Source: Byssochlamys sp. IMV 00236 (Eukaryota > Ascomycota > Eurotiomycetes > Eurotiales > Thermoascaceae). Taken from it: a stretch of DNA of 23,604 nt. Every line of letters starts with the position of its first letter. The first letter of the stretch is position 1. Below, piece by piece: positions 9,539 to 18,529 of the stretch. The position numbers were made by a program, and so were the translations under genes. The notes beneath the pieces were generated by a model. The model ran no database searches, had not been told where the DNA came from, and saw only the letters and a program-made list of their open reading frames with translations. The DNA is taken from NCBI GenBank assembly GCA_001931875.2, contig MSJH02000444.1, positions 1 through 23,604 on the forward strand, read 5' to 3'.

Positions 9539-10088
9539 TAATTAACCATCATTGAGCTTTGTGAAGAGGTAGAAGGGAAGAAAAGAACTGAATCATCATC
9601 AAAGCTATGTTCTGGTTCATTTTCTCCATAAATATCATCTAAACAACCAAGCTGTGTATTTTTCTAAATAATTAAAATGGCTGTTGGTATTTTTGATTCA
9701 CACTATAACGCTTGTTGCTATTGCCTTTGGATCATTTTTAGATGATTGTTTCTTACTTCTACATCTAAAAATATACTCACCTTTTGATTATCAAGTTGCA
9801 ATCTCTAAATAGAGTTTTGAACAGTGGCTTCCAATACTCAAGATATCTCATCTCAGTCTCATCTTTCCATGATGAGCAGCTAACCTTATTTATACTACAA
9901 GAGTCGAAATGAAAGAGATGTTAGAGTTTTAATGAATGAGCGTTTAATTTAGTGAAATTAAAAATGATGATCTTTTTACTTACATATAGTCTAACATATC
10001 TAAGAGTTGCTTCTTTTGACTTGTAAGCTTCCAATTTCTTTTCAAGGATACAAACTCTGACAGCTTCAAAGCCTTCACCTGCATAAAA
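9538..10088 (-). pseudogene. Remnant of a spliced, unrecognised gene
   Basis: Four exon-like blocks follow one another on the minus strand. C, 10088-9984, is open in two frames: one starts MQVKALKLSEF, the other reads YAGEGFEAVRVCILEKKLEA. D, 9884-9781 (or from 9894), reads SSWKDETEMRYLEYWKPLF then LFRDCNLIIK. E, about 9764-9704, reads SKKQSSKNDPKAIATSVI. F, 9663-9538, reads NTQLGCLDDIYGENEPEHSF, an Asp-rich and Ser-rich stretch, and a stop touching AATAAA. Splice consensus is good at C/D (GTAAGT) and E/F. Between D and E a GTGAGT donor is followed by an acceptor after only 16 or 22 nt, too short for a normal intron; reading through hits a stop. I read this as a decayed copy of a lineage-specific multi-copy family, but a working gene with an unusual intron is not excluded. 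No function is assigned. Confidence 0.45.
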
Positions 10089-10136
10089 CTACCAATTTAA
10101 AAAAGTGAATAATTTTATATCTATTTGATTATGTAT

Positions 10137-10543
10137 ACTATGCGCACGAGGAAATCCACAAGAGGGTTAATGTTACAAGCGCTACCTGTGATGTGGTCAA
10201 CAAACGTTTCAATGAGCAGCGTGACGTTAAGCTTGTGCAGGAACAGATATCTTTCCATGTTCCTTAACGCAGAATATGGCTTTTATAAAGTTTCAAAAAG
10301 AAAAAGATAAAGAAGAAATGTTATTTATTCTAAATTACGTTGTCAGTTCTACCAGCAAAGAACCAGGATCATTCATGTGCAATTATGATAAATTCGTATT
10401 TTATATTAAAGAATATCCCACTGGACAGTCTTAGGTTAGGCAGACACTTTGGTAGTGCGAAGTTGTATAGTGACGCCACATGCAGTGCCCCAAGGAAGCG
10501 CCTGTAGCATTAGATTTCTCGTGGATTTCCTTGTGCGCGTAGT
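10137..10543. mobile_element. MITE-like element with about 50-bp terminal inverted repeats
   Basis: Left arm 10137-10187 begins ACTATGCGCACGAGGAAATC. The right arm, about 10493-10543, read on the other strand, begins ACTACGCGCACAAGGAAATC, and similarity continues over about 50 bp through TAATG(T/C)TACA(A/G)GCGCT. Both outer ends sit next to TA (10139-10140 and 10540-10541), consistent with a TA target duplication as in Tc1/mariner-type elements, giving an element of about 399 bp. It has no credible transposase, so a non-autonomous element is inferred. It separates the two gene remnants. Confidence 0.6.
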
Positions 10544-10585
10544 GTTTATCCTATTTGATTTCAAAGCATTCTTACTTTTTTAATA

Positions 10586-10939
10586 TCAAGCATCAATTGT
10601 TCTAATGATTATCTGAATATTTGTGGGGACAATTGACTTGATTGTTACTGATAGCTTTTTCAATGGTGAAAGTAGATCAGTAACTACTGAGAAGGCCCAG
10701 CTGTGAACGTCAATAGTATGGACGATCCCAGAGAGAAATACACTAGAAGATAAAAATCAATAACAGTGATAATAAGATCAAACATTAGTAACTTACGCCA
10801 AGTATTATAACTCCAGCCTGTTCAAATCTTTGAAATTATGAAGCTTATCCAGTGAGACATTGAATATTGCTGTTCGCAAACCGCTTGCTTCAACATGATG
10901 TAATTCATAGTTGTTTTGTAAAACATCTTTACCAGAACA
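10586..10939 (-). pseudogene. Two-exon gene remnant with an in-frame stop
   Basis: Exon A (10939-10797) reads CSGKDVLQNNYELHHVEASG then LRTAIFNVSLDKLHNFKD; exon B (10742-10586) reads VFLSGIVHTIDVHSWAF, VVTDLLSPLKKLSVTIKSIV and ends in RTIDA before TGA. The GTAAGT donor at 10796 and the CTTCTAG acceptor before 10742 join them in frame, but a TAA at 10805-10807 interrupts the frame just before the splice site. Alternatively a lost base in the preceding T run shifts the frame. A TTTCATAG acceptor precedes exon A, so upstream exons are missing or replaced by the repeat beginning at 10961. I do not recognise the product; the composition (alternating hydrophobic strands and helices) is protein-like, not random. 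Confidence 0.45.
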
Positions 10940-10960
10940 CTATGAAAGAAAAAGGTGAAC

Positions 10961-11100
10961 ACTACATGCACCAGAAAATAGACCAATCCTACGGGCGTTA
11001 CCTCTACGCACTACTTGTGATGTCGTCAACAAAACTTTTCAATATGTAACGTCAAGCTAAGCAAGACTTTATAAAGTTGTCATCTTGGTTTTTTTTAAGA
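10961..11100. repeat. Diverged related copy of the 10137-10543 element
   Basis: ACTACATGCACCAGAAAAT (10961-10979) and CTACTTGTGATGTCGTCAAC (11011-11030), then AACTTTTCAAT, TAACGTCAAGCTAAG and ACTTTATAAAGTT, match in the same order and orientation the start and inner part of the element at 10137 (CTACCTGTGATGTGGTCAAC, CGTTTCAAT, GACGTTAAGC, CTTTTATAAAGTT). No matching right end is found before the next element begins at 11146. In both copies the ACTA end lies just upstream (minus strand) of an exon-like block. Confidence 0.5.
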
Positions 11101-11145
11101 AAGAGATAAAAAAGAAAATGTCTTCTTTTGTCAGTGAGGAATACT

Positions 11146-11383
11146 ACGCACGCTCCGTTTTTACTAGAGACACACAATTCTTGTATATGGCTTTAGTTTG
11201 CTTAATGAAGCCCATCAATAGTAAGCCTTTATTGTTTAATTGACTTGCATGATAAGCGTATAACAGATTTGAAAGCTCATCTAATGATGTAAAATTAGAA
11301 AATATCCATCTACCAGACATACTGAAGAAACGGAGCCTAATACACACAAAAAGGGCGTTTCTAGTAAAAACGGAGCACGCGTA
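11146..11383. mobile_element. MITE-like element with 22-bp terminal inverted repeats and TA flanks
   Basis: Left end 11148-11169 starts CGCACGCTCCGTTTTTACTA. The right end (11360-11381), read on the opposite strand, starts CGCGTGCTCCGTTTTTACTA, with two mismatches in 22. TA lies directly outside each end (11146-11147 and 11382-11383), fitting a TA target duplication. The interior is about 190 bp. A minus-strand frame of 67 codons covers most of it (MSGRWIFSNFTSLDELSNLL and on), but I cannot say whether it is coding. The flank beyond the right end, on the opposite strand GGGTAATGCTACGCGTGCTC, also resembles the arm of the first element, so both may belong to one family. Confidence 0.65.
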
Positions 11384-11879
11384 GCATTACCCATCTTTTT
11401 CAAACTGTTATTTATTTTAAGAAATAACTCATGTATGCACTAGAATAGTATCTAGGCGTTGATTTCCATACAGTGCTCCCACCGTCAGTTGGTCTTTTGG
11501 ACATATTCTTTATTTGAAGTATTTGATTAGTTTGAACATGCAGTTTTTTGTCATAAAGACTGTAGTGGAAGTAGTTTGATGAAAAAAAAAAAAAAGCGAC
11601 AACTTTAATTGATGAAAGTCCTTTCGATCAAGACTATCTCCTGAGAAAAAAAGGATAATCATACTGGTAAGGACTGCAAAGCGCATTTTTAATGTTTAAT
11701 AAAAAAGCTTATGATTCTAGAGCAAGCAGCTGAAGCCACAAACATTAACCATGAGAAGAAAAAGACAAAGCAGCCTTTATTCTCTTCAATTCGCTTGCAA
11801 TGATTAGAGCTTACATTTAAAGTTTTTAAACAAAACTTTCACAATGGGACTATAAGAACGATTGTAAAGCTATAGATGT
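11384..11879. other. Right flank of island and anoctamin 3' region
   Basis: About 500 bp with no gene seen. It holds the right copy of the bracketing direct repeat (11461-11540) and A-rich tracts (for example near 11582). The minus-strand anoctamin gene ends at 11880 with its poly(A) hexamer at the stop. Confidence 0.5.
11461..11540 (+). repeat. Right copy of diverged direct repeat bracketing the island
   Basis: CCACCGTCAGTTGG at 11479-11492 is identical to 8717-8730 and in the same orientation, in a longer imperfect match. Together the two copies enclose about 2.7 kb containing both TIR elements and both gene remnants. Confidence 0.55.
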
Positions 11880-14381
11880 TTATTCAGTCTTGAACGCGTT
11901 TTGAACTATTTGTACAGCTGTATCGACTTCTATCTTGGGCTGGTTCAGGTGATTTCTCCATATCTTGGCTGACAAGCCTTGAGAAAGATCACTGTTATCA
12001 TGCTGCTCAGTGGCACTGATGAACGCTTCATGGTTGCCTATCATGCGCTCTAGCCAAACCTTTTTTAGTTTATATTCTTCCTTCTTGACCAAATACTCAG
12101 AGGCATTGGGATATAAGAGATGAATTGCTTGACGGATACCCAATCGAAGAACAACATAGATGTGTTCAGATATAAGGATGGCTACCAATGTAAAGATAGG
12201 AGTGTAGTAAGAGTGAATGTTTGTAGAAGGATGGAAAAGGTAGGCGAAGGAGCTCATAGTGATAGACGATAACCAGATTAAAGTCTCCATATTACCTAAC
12301 CAAGGTCCAATACTCTCTGCACGTAACGGAATAGGACGTCTATAATATATAAATTACCTACTAGCGTATTACTACAAAGAGCTTATTACCTTGTATACTT
12401 GCAAATCTTGACAGCGTCACCACGTAGTTCAATCCAATTATTAATCAGACAACATAAAGCAGTAAGTGGCCACACTGTAGAAAACATACTGACATAGCCA
12501 AACTTACGATGGTATTGTGTGTTAGCAAGGGAATATAATACTCAACTTTTGCGGGCTTACCTGGATAACCATCTCTGCATAGTCAATGTAGATATCATAT
12601 TCTAGCATTGATACTTCATTATAAACCTTTTCCATAAACTTTACTTCTTCCTCATCATTTCCTGATGCTTCTCTAGTTGCCAACTCTTTTGTCGTAGGCA
12701 TTTCCCTTTTATGCAATACTTTTTCAGACACCCTTTGAGCCTTGGGTTTAATAAGGTTAATTACATAAGGAACAGCCATTTCAGTTAAAAATCCCACTAT
12801 TTGGCCAGTGACAACAAAATAAACAAGTTGGGCACGAAGTCTTTGAAAGTCTACCGACTTGTGATCATGACTAATGTTGTACTGAACAAGGTAAGGTAAG
12901 ACATGATCTCCAAAAGGGATATAGATCCAAGCGGTAATGAACATGGATAGATAGCCAACAAGGAAATTAGCAATAAATATCTTTTGTGTGTAATAGTATT
13001 CATAAGCGGCGCTCGTCTTGTGCATTTCCCAATCATTCAGTCGTTTCATCCATTGGCTATATATCTTTGTCATTGTAGGAATCAAGAGAACATAGCCCAC
13101 TGTAGGTGTATAATGCTAAATGGTATTAAGATTAGCTTCATCTTCTTTCATATGATTGCGTACATCTTACCAAGAATTGTTTAAAGGGGCCATTGTAATA
13201 CTCATGCAAGAATAACTGAAGCATAAACACGAACCCCACGATGATGCTCAAAAAAGCCGCACCTATAGCAACACCAGGTATGGATGCTAACCTTCTGACC
13301 AATAGTTTATATGTGGATACCACAGGCGTATCTTCTCCCGTAATTTCATCCTTAACCCATCTATCACCTTTAAACTCTGTTCTTCTTCTTTCATTCTTTG
13401 AATAATTTCGTACGCCCCATTGAATTGCCAATTGGTTTTCTTTACGCTTCCATATCTCTATAAACACAATAGCCCAGATGATCATGGCCAGAGAGTACCA
13501 GCCTGCCAACGTATTGGCATGAGTTAAGTAAACAAAGACACCCAAAGATGCAGGTACACTCAGCCACAAGAAGTAAGTTTGGAGAAATGCAAAATAGTAA
13601 GCGATCTTCTCACCAAAATGGTTTCTTATCAGCAATAGATCATTATCATCAATCAACCATTTGGTAGACCAAGACTTTAACCATTTCTAATATACTCATT
13701 ATTACTACCTATCCTTTAGAACATAGATAGACTTACATCATTCAACTCATCATTATGTAAAGGGACAATGCTTTCCACATACTGATCGGTTTGAGGCGAT
13801 ATTCCTGCACCACCTTCTTCTTTTGGCTGTGTCATGATTTCATAGACTAGCCTTAAACGTTCAGCCTCTGTCAATTCCTTGAATGTTTGAATATCCGAAG
13901 TTTCATCGATGTCATCTACACGTATGCCTAGCAAGAAATCACGTACTCTAAATTGGGAGAATCAGTATGTTTGCATAGACAACGTATGTGAGTCCTACCT
14001 CTCTCGACGAAATTCCTTTTTAATACACTGAATGGGACTGCTAATGAATATTAACAAAGTATCTGGTTCTTTTCCTGGGCGTATCTGATAACGAAGACCA
14101 ACAGAGTTCAACCGAGTTGTTAGATCTTTTAGAGACTTTGTTACATGCTGTTCCAGTTGTTGTCTTGATTTATCTTTGCTACTGGTTGGAAACTTGAACT
14201 TTATAACATAATCAATACCCGCGTTTTTATCTAAAGTTAATTTTGAAGAAGAGGAAGGTGGTGGCATTGGCTGAACAGGAGGGAAAAGGTGAGAGAAAGT
14301 TTGTGGATCATGTCCTGTACTTGAAAGAAATGTCTCTTGTTTATTATTGTTACTATTAATATTATTACTATTATCCGTCAT
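11880..14381 (-). CDS. Anoctamin / TMEM16-family membrane protein
   Basis: Exons (minus) 14381-13999, 13947-13737, 13686-13171, 13115-12561, 12502-12390 and 12339-11880 give 745 residues, like the fungal TMEM16 scramblases (about 735). The family are ten-helix, dimeric, calcium-gated phospholipid scramblases or channels; yeast Ist2 also tethers ER to plasma membrane. Seen: Pro/Ser/Asn-rich N-terminus, cytosolic alpha/beta domain, then DDNDLLLIRNHFGEKIAYYF and several hydrophobic helices. Calcium ligands appear complete: Glu482 (TM6, VGFLTEMAVPYVINL), Asp548 and Glu551 (TM7, DYAEMVIQFGYVSMF), Glu580 and Asp584 (TM8, LINNWIELRGDAVKI). It lacks the long basic lipid-binding tail of Ist2, so scramblase function is the better guess. 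The kinase gene ends only 74 bp upstream on the same strand. The stop TAA lies inside AATAAA (11879-11884). Confidence 0.93.
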
Positions 14382-14455
14382 TAATGAAAAGAAGAAGAAA
14401 AAAGGAAAAGAAGGGAGTTTTGAAAGAAAAAGGAAAGAGAATTTGAAGCGGCGTT

Positions 14456-17322
14456 TTATAGTTTTTTTGCTTGCATATAATCTTCTTTACCCAAATCCAA
14501 GAAATCAATCAATTTATGATACAAGAACTTGTAAGTCCAAACATTTCCTTTTAGTCGCTTTACATTGACAATAAACAGCCCAGGTAAGTTTTTAAATCTA
14601 CAAATCTCAACCAGAAACCTGATCTCCTCTCCATTATCAATACATGCTTCTCCATAGATTGGCTGTAATCTTCCTATTTCTTCTTTACGTTTGGATGCCT
14701 TTCTTCTCGTGCATTTCAATACGAATGGACCACCTTCGTTATCTGAAATTGCCTCTATGCCAAGAATGCGCAAGATGCAGCTTGCTTCTTGAATGACTTG
14801 TTGCGGTGGACGAGAGGTAAGAGCTGTACGGTCAATGGGTCCTTGATGAATCTGAATACGTGAATCACCTGCTGATTCTTTTTTGACAAGAGGAAGCGCA
14901 TTACTACTTAGTGTTCGCCCTCTAGTATTTGTACTGACAGTAGGTTGAGGTATAGCCACGGACACCTCTGGCTGAACAAGCGCCTTCATGACCACTGTAT
15001 TTGGCGATATTACTTCTTTCTTGTATCCGTTTGTCTCTGGGAGCTTATGCGACCTCTTTTTGATCCAATCCATCATCTTCTTTCCTGTTTTCTTTGGTTG
15101 TGTTTGCTGTCTATCTGCCGTGTTTGACCAAGTGTTTCGTTGAGACTTTGGCTGCTCTGGGTTCTTTCCAAACAGCGCCAAGTGCTGCATAACATTTTCC
15201 TGGCTTGATTTTGTTGGAGGAGGGCTCCTAGTTCTTCTGTAAATGCTTCTTCGCACAGCTGCCATCGCCTTATCGCCAATTCTACGTCTTGCTGTAGAGT
15301 AGGTGATATCTGGCACAGGTGAATTACCTGCAGAAGAGGCTACAGAAGAGGTATCATTAGAACAAGATAAACTTGTGCAAGTATACTCTTGGCAAATCAT
15401 AGAGGTTCGTTTTGGCTGCTGTTGTTGCTGCGCGATGTTTATGGCAAGACGACAGGAAGGATCTCTGATTGAAACAGAGCTCTGGGTTGATGAAGTCACA
15501 CCAGATTCAGACATACTTGACAATTGGCTGTTATCCTCTGTAAGACGCATAAAAATAGATTTAGGGGCTGTATTTTCTTCAATAGCAAGCGGATTGGAAG
15601 AATTACCGATGGTGGACGTTTCTGAATGGTCTGCTTCTTCAGTTATTTTTGATGTATTGGGGGTTTTGGTGAAGAAGCCCAAGAATCGATCCTTATGCTG
15701 ATGGATTCGAATGCTGCCTAAAGGTTTAGAAGGATCCAATTGTGATGTTGGAGTTGATAGTGACTTTTCAGGCTGTACTGTATCCATTACTGCTTCGGAT
15801 ATTGTAGAGGGAGGTATCATGATCTCTTTTACTGGCTTACGCGTAATAAAGCTGGGAATCTTTGAGGATCGCGTTGAGTTGTGACGAGCAGGCCGTTTCT
15901 CTAAAATGGGTGGTGTTGTGATAATCAATGAATGTCTGTTACTCTCACGTCTGGTTGATGCTTTGGCTACACGTTCGGCTGAGTGTTTAGCAAAAAAATC
16001 GTTATTGGCAACAGGAGCGAATCGATCGCGATGAGTTGACAGAGGATTCTTTCGCGTCTGGTGAATATCTGTGCTTAAAACAGAAGCTGATTGTTTTGAA
16101 TGATCTGAAGACACTGAATCCATACTGATGTCGTGGATCAAAAAGCCTCTGTATTCCTCTAGCCAAGGATGCTTGATCACTATATCCAAGGTACATCGCT
16201 TTGCTGGATCAGGTACCAACATTTTTTCCATCAAATCACGAGCATCCGGGGATATGTGTGGAGGAAAGATGAGACGAGTAGATATAATGTAGCGGTACAA
16301 TTGATTGATATCGTCGCTATCAGGGTTTGAAGGGTCATCATCAAAAGGAAGAAATCCAGAGAGCATGGCGAATAGGATGACACCACAGGACCAAATATCT
16401 ACAGCAGATCCAGCGTATAAACCAGCATTGACGACTAGTTCAGGAGCAGCATAACATGGAGATCCGCATGTAGTAGACATCATATCATCAGCTGCAGTGG
16501 AGAATTGATTGGCAAAGCCAAAATCGGTTACAATGATATTACGATTTTTGTCTATTAGTATATTTTCCTAATGCAGACATAAAAAGACAAAAAGAGAAAG
16601 AGAAACAAAGATGAGGAAAAAAAAGAAGGGGATATCAATATAAGCTCCTTACTAGTTTTAAATCACGATGAACTATTTTACATTTATGCATATATTGAAC
16701 ACTGCTTATAAGTTGAGCAAAGAACCTTTTTGCATCTCTTTCTTTCAAGTAACGATGTGCCAAGATGTATTCAAATAATTCGCCTCCTGTTTAATAACCT
16801 GTTAACCTTACTACCTAATATGTACATATGAATTATTACCAGATGCATATTCTAATACTAACCCAACGTATTTTTCAGTTTCTATAACGTTATATAATTT
16901 TACAATATAGGGATGATTCAGATTCTACAATGAATCATAAGATTAATGTATGATGAAGAGGATCAGTGTACCTTTAGTATAGCAATCTCCCTTTCAACCT
17001 TATTGATGCGACTATCGGAACCAATCCCATCTTTTCTGATTAATTTAATTGCCACCTTTATTTAACAAAAAAAAAAAAAGAAAAAAAAAAAAGAGAGAGT
17101 CAATCACTCTTCTAGTTATCCTAATCAACCCTATTTTACCTCTTCACTCGTTTCCGAATGAACACCTAATTTTACTTTTCCAAATTCGCCTTCACCTAGT
17201 GTCTGTAATAAAGTATAAGGTCCCAATTTATTTTGTTTCTTTTGTATCGGTCTGCTGGGTATATTTGATTTTGTTGCTGATGCTGCTGTTGTTGTTGTTG
17301 TTGTAGTAACCACCTCTGTCAT
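14456..17322 (-). CDS. Ser/Thr protein kinase, CAMK-like (Kin4-like) with C-terminal KA1-like domain
   Basis: Exons (minus) 17322-17140, 17055-16972, 16924-16840, 16786-16653 and 16567-14456 give 865 residues. The N-terminus has a Thr run (6-12) encoded by a trinucleotide repeat. Kinase domain about 36-290: glycine loop GEGEFGKV (43-50), Lys65 in VAIK, HRDLK (157-161, catalytic Asp159), DFG Asp177, activation loop [12 protein letters not shown] with Thr195 in the position targeted by LKB1/Elm1-type kinases, then [20 protein letters not shown] and HPWL. Most of the remainder (about 300-750) is Ser/Thr/Pro-rich and probably disordered. The end, [20 protein letters not shown] preceded by [14 protein letters not shown], resembles a KA1 membrane-binding domain. 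The catalytic core most resembles fungal Kin4; KA1 is typical of Kin1/MARK, so the exact orthologue is unsure. Cell-cycle or polarity signalling is inferred. Intron 1 has long purine/pyrimidine runs. Confidence 0.92.
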
Positions 17323-17840
17323 AGCAATAAAGTGTTTATAGAAAAATTAGAGAGAGAGAGAAAGAGAGAAAAAAGATAATACAGATGGTATTTGTATATG
17401 TTTATATACATGTATAAAGAGACGAAAAAAATCAAGGGGGACAAGATGAAGCAGTGTATCTTTCAAGGAGTTATTATACTGACATGTTGACGCCTTTTTT
17501 TTTGTTTCTTTTATATTTGATAACATAGAAAATGTAAGAGAAAGCTTAAGCCACGATAGCAAATGAAGCCCTTTTTTGTAATAAATGAAATATAAAAGCA
17601 AATTGACGTAGAAAGTTACGTAAAGATTAGTCATCATTCAAATAAGGAGGATAGTTTAATAAATGAACAATTACTTGTAAATAAGCCCAGTCATACATGC
17701 ATATATTTACATCGTTCTTTGTAACATCTACCTTCCGCGTACGTTTCGTATTTAACCAGGTTGACGCTATAGCTACATGACATATAAGGAAGGTCACATG
17801 TATTAACAAAGATAGATGTTTATTTAAAGATGTATTATGT
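17323..17840. promoter_or_regulatory. Kinase upstream region
   Basis: 518 bp between the kinase start and the next minus-strand stop. No gene is supported; the frames here are AT-rich and lack splice or family support. A purine-rich (AG)n tract at about 17349-17370 lies just upstream of the kinase ATG. The poly(A) hexamer of the neighbouring gene is at 17819-17824. Confidence 0.45.
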
Positions 17841-18428
17841 TTAACATATAGGAAAGCAATTGTAAAGCCAATGTTTTGATTGGGGTATAGAAACATCGGT
17901 TATACTACTGTCAATGCTATTACAGTCATCATCTATATTATACGATGATGGATTATAGCCCTTCTCTTTCAATAGTTGATGTGTCCAAAGCAAGTAAAGG
18001 CTTTCATTATCATCATTAGGACTAATTGTAGACGCAGTAGAAGATGAAGACCCTAATATATTCAATTGCACGCGCGCATGAGTCATTTATGTATAACAGA
18101 GATGCATGTGCCATAGTTACCTAATGATATTGCACCATATTGACTACGGATAGGTGATGATTTATTATCATTATTAATAATACATTCTGATATTTGACGT
18201 TAATAGACAATCTAATGCTATTCAATATCTTTTTTATACCTTCTTTTTGATCTCTTACTATCAAAAATGATAATGCTGAGGAAGGAGTGAGCGGTAATTC
18301 TTGATAGGAAGTCTTAAAAAGAGATAAAGGAAAGCATTAATCGTTTGTCATCTTGCCTTTTCGTTTCTTTTTACTTTTTCAGGATCTCTTGTTTGTTCGA
18401 GTAATGTGAAGTTTGATATAGTAGACAT
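17841..18428 (-). CDS. Small spliced protein of unknown function
   Basis: Four exons (minus) 18428-18357, 18312-18240, 18186-18121 and 18052-17841 join in frame to 140 residues. It begins MSTISNFTLLEQTRDPEKVK, continues with TSYQELPLTPSSALSFLIVR and a polar Asn/Ser stretch, then SSSSTASTISPNDDNESLY and YLLWTHQLLKEKGYNP, an Asp/Ser-rich part, and ends WLYNCFPIC. There is no signal peptide or membrane segment. The first intron is GC-AG (AAG|GCAAG, the usual form of that class); the others are GT-AG. An AATAAA lies 17 nt after the stop, and a start codon, three consistent introns and a poly(A) signal make a real gene likely. I recognise no domain. The TPSS and TISPND motifs could be phosphorylation sites, which is speculation. 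It lies on the same strand as its neighbours. Confidence 0.65.
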
Positions 18429-18529
18429 ATTAATGAAGTGTGTATATTTACAATGATAAAGATGAAACAAAAAAGAAAGATAGAGTATAATAGAATGATT
18501 GCATTTATAAAGATCTTTTCTTTTTTTAT

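Noticed and set aside
10125..11049. Small plus-strand frames at 10125-10310 and 10867-11049
   Set aside because: They lie across repeat copies and antisense to the exon-like blocks; the two peptides do not conserve a common frame.
8512..11879. Autonomous transposon or retrotransposon
   Set aside because: No transposase DDE/D, reverse transcriptase or integrase motif was found in any frame, and no LTR pair; only non-autonomous elements are supportable.
15303..15701. 132-codon plus-strand frame
   Set aside because: Antisense to the kinase C-terminal region, whose frame is continuous and ends in a recognisable KA1-like domain.
17347..17896. Minus-strand frames of 89-96 codons upstream of the kinase
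   Set aside because: AT-rich composition, no splice or domain support, overlap with UTR-like sequence and the poly(A) signal of the next gene.
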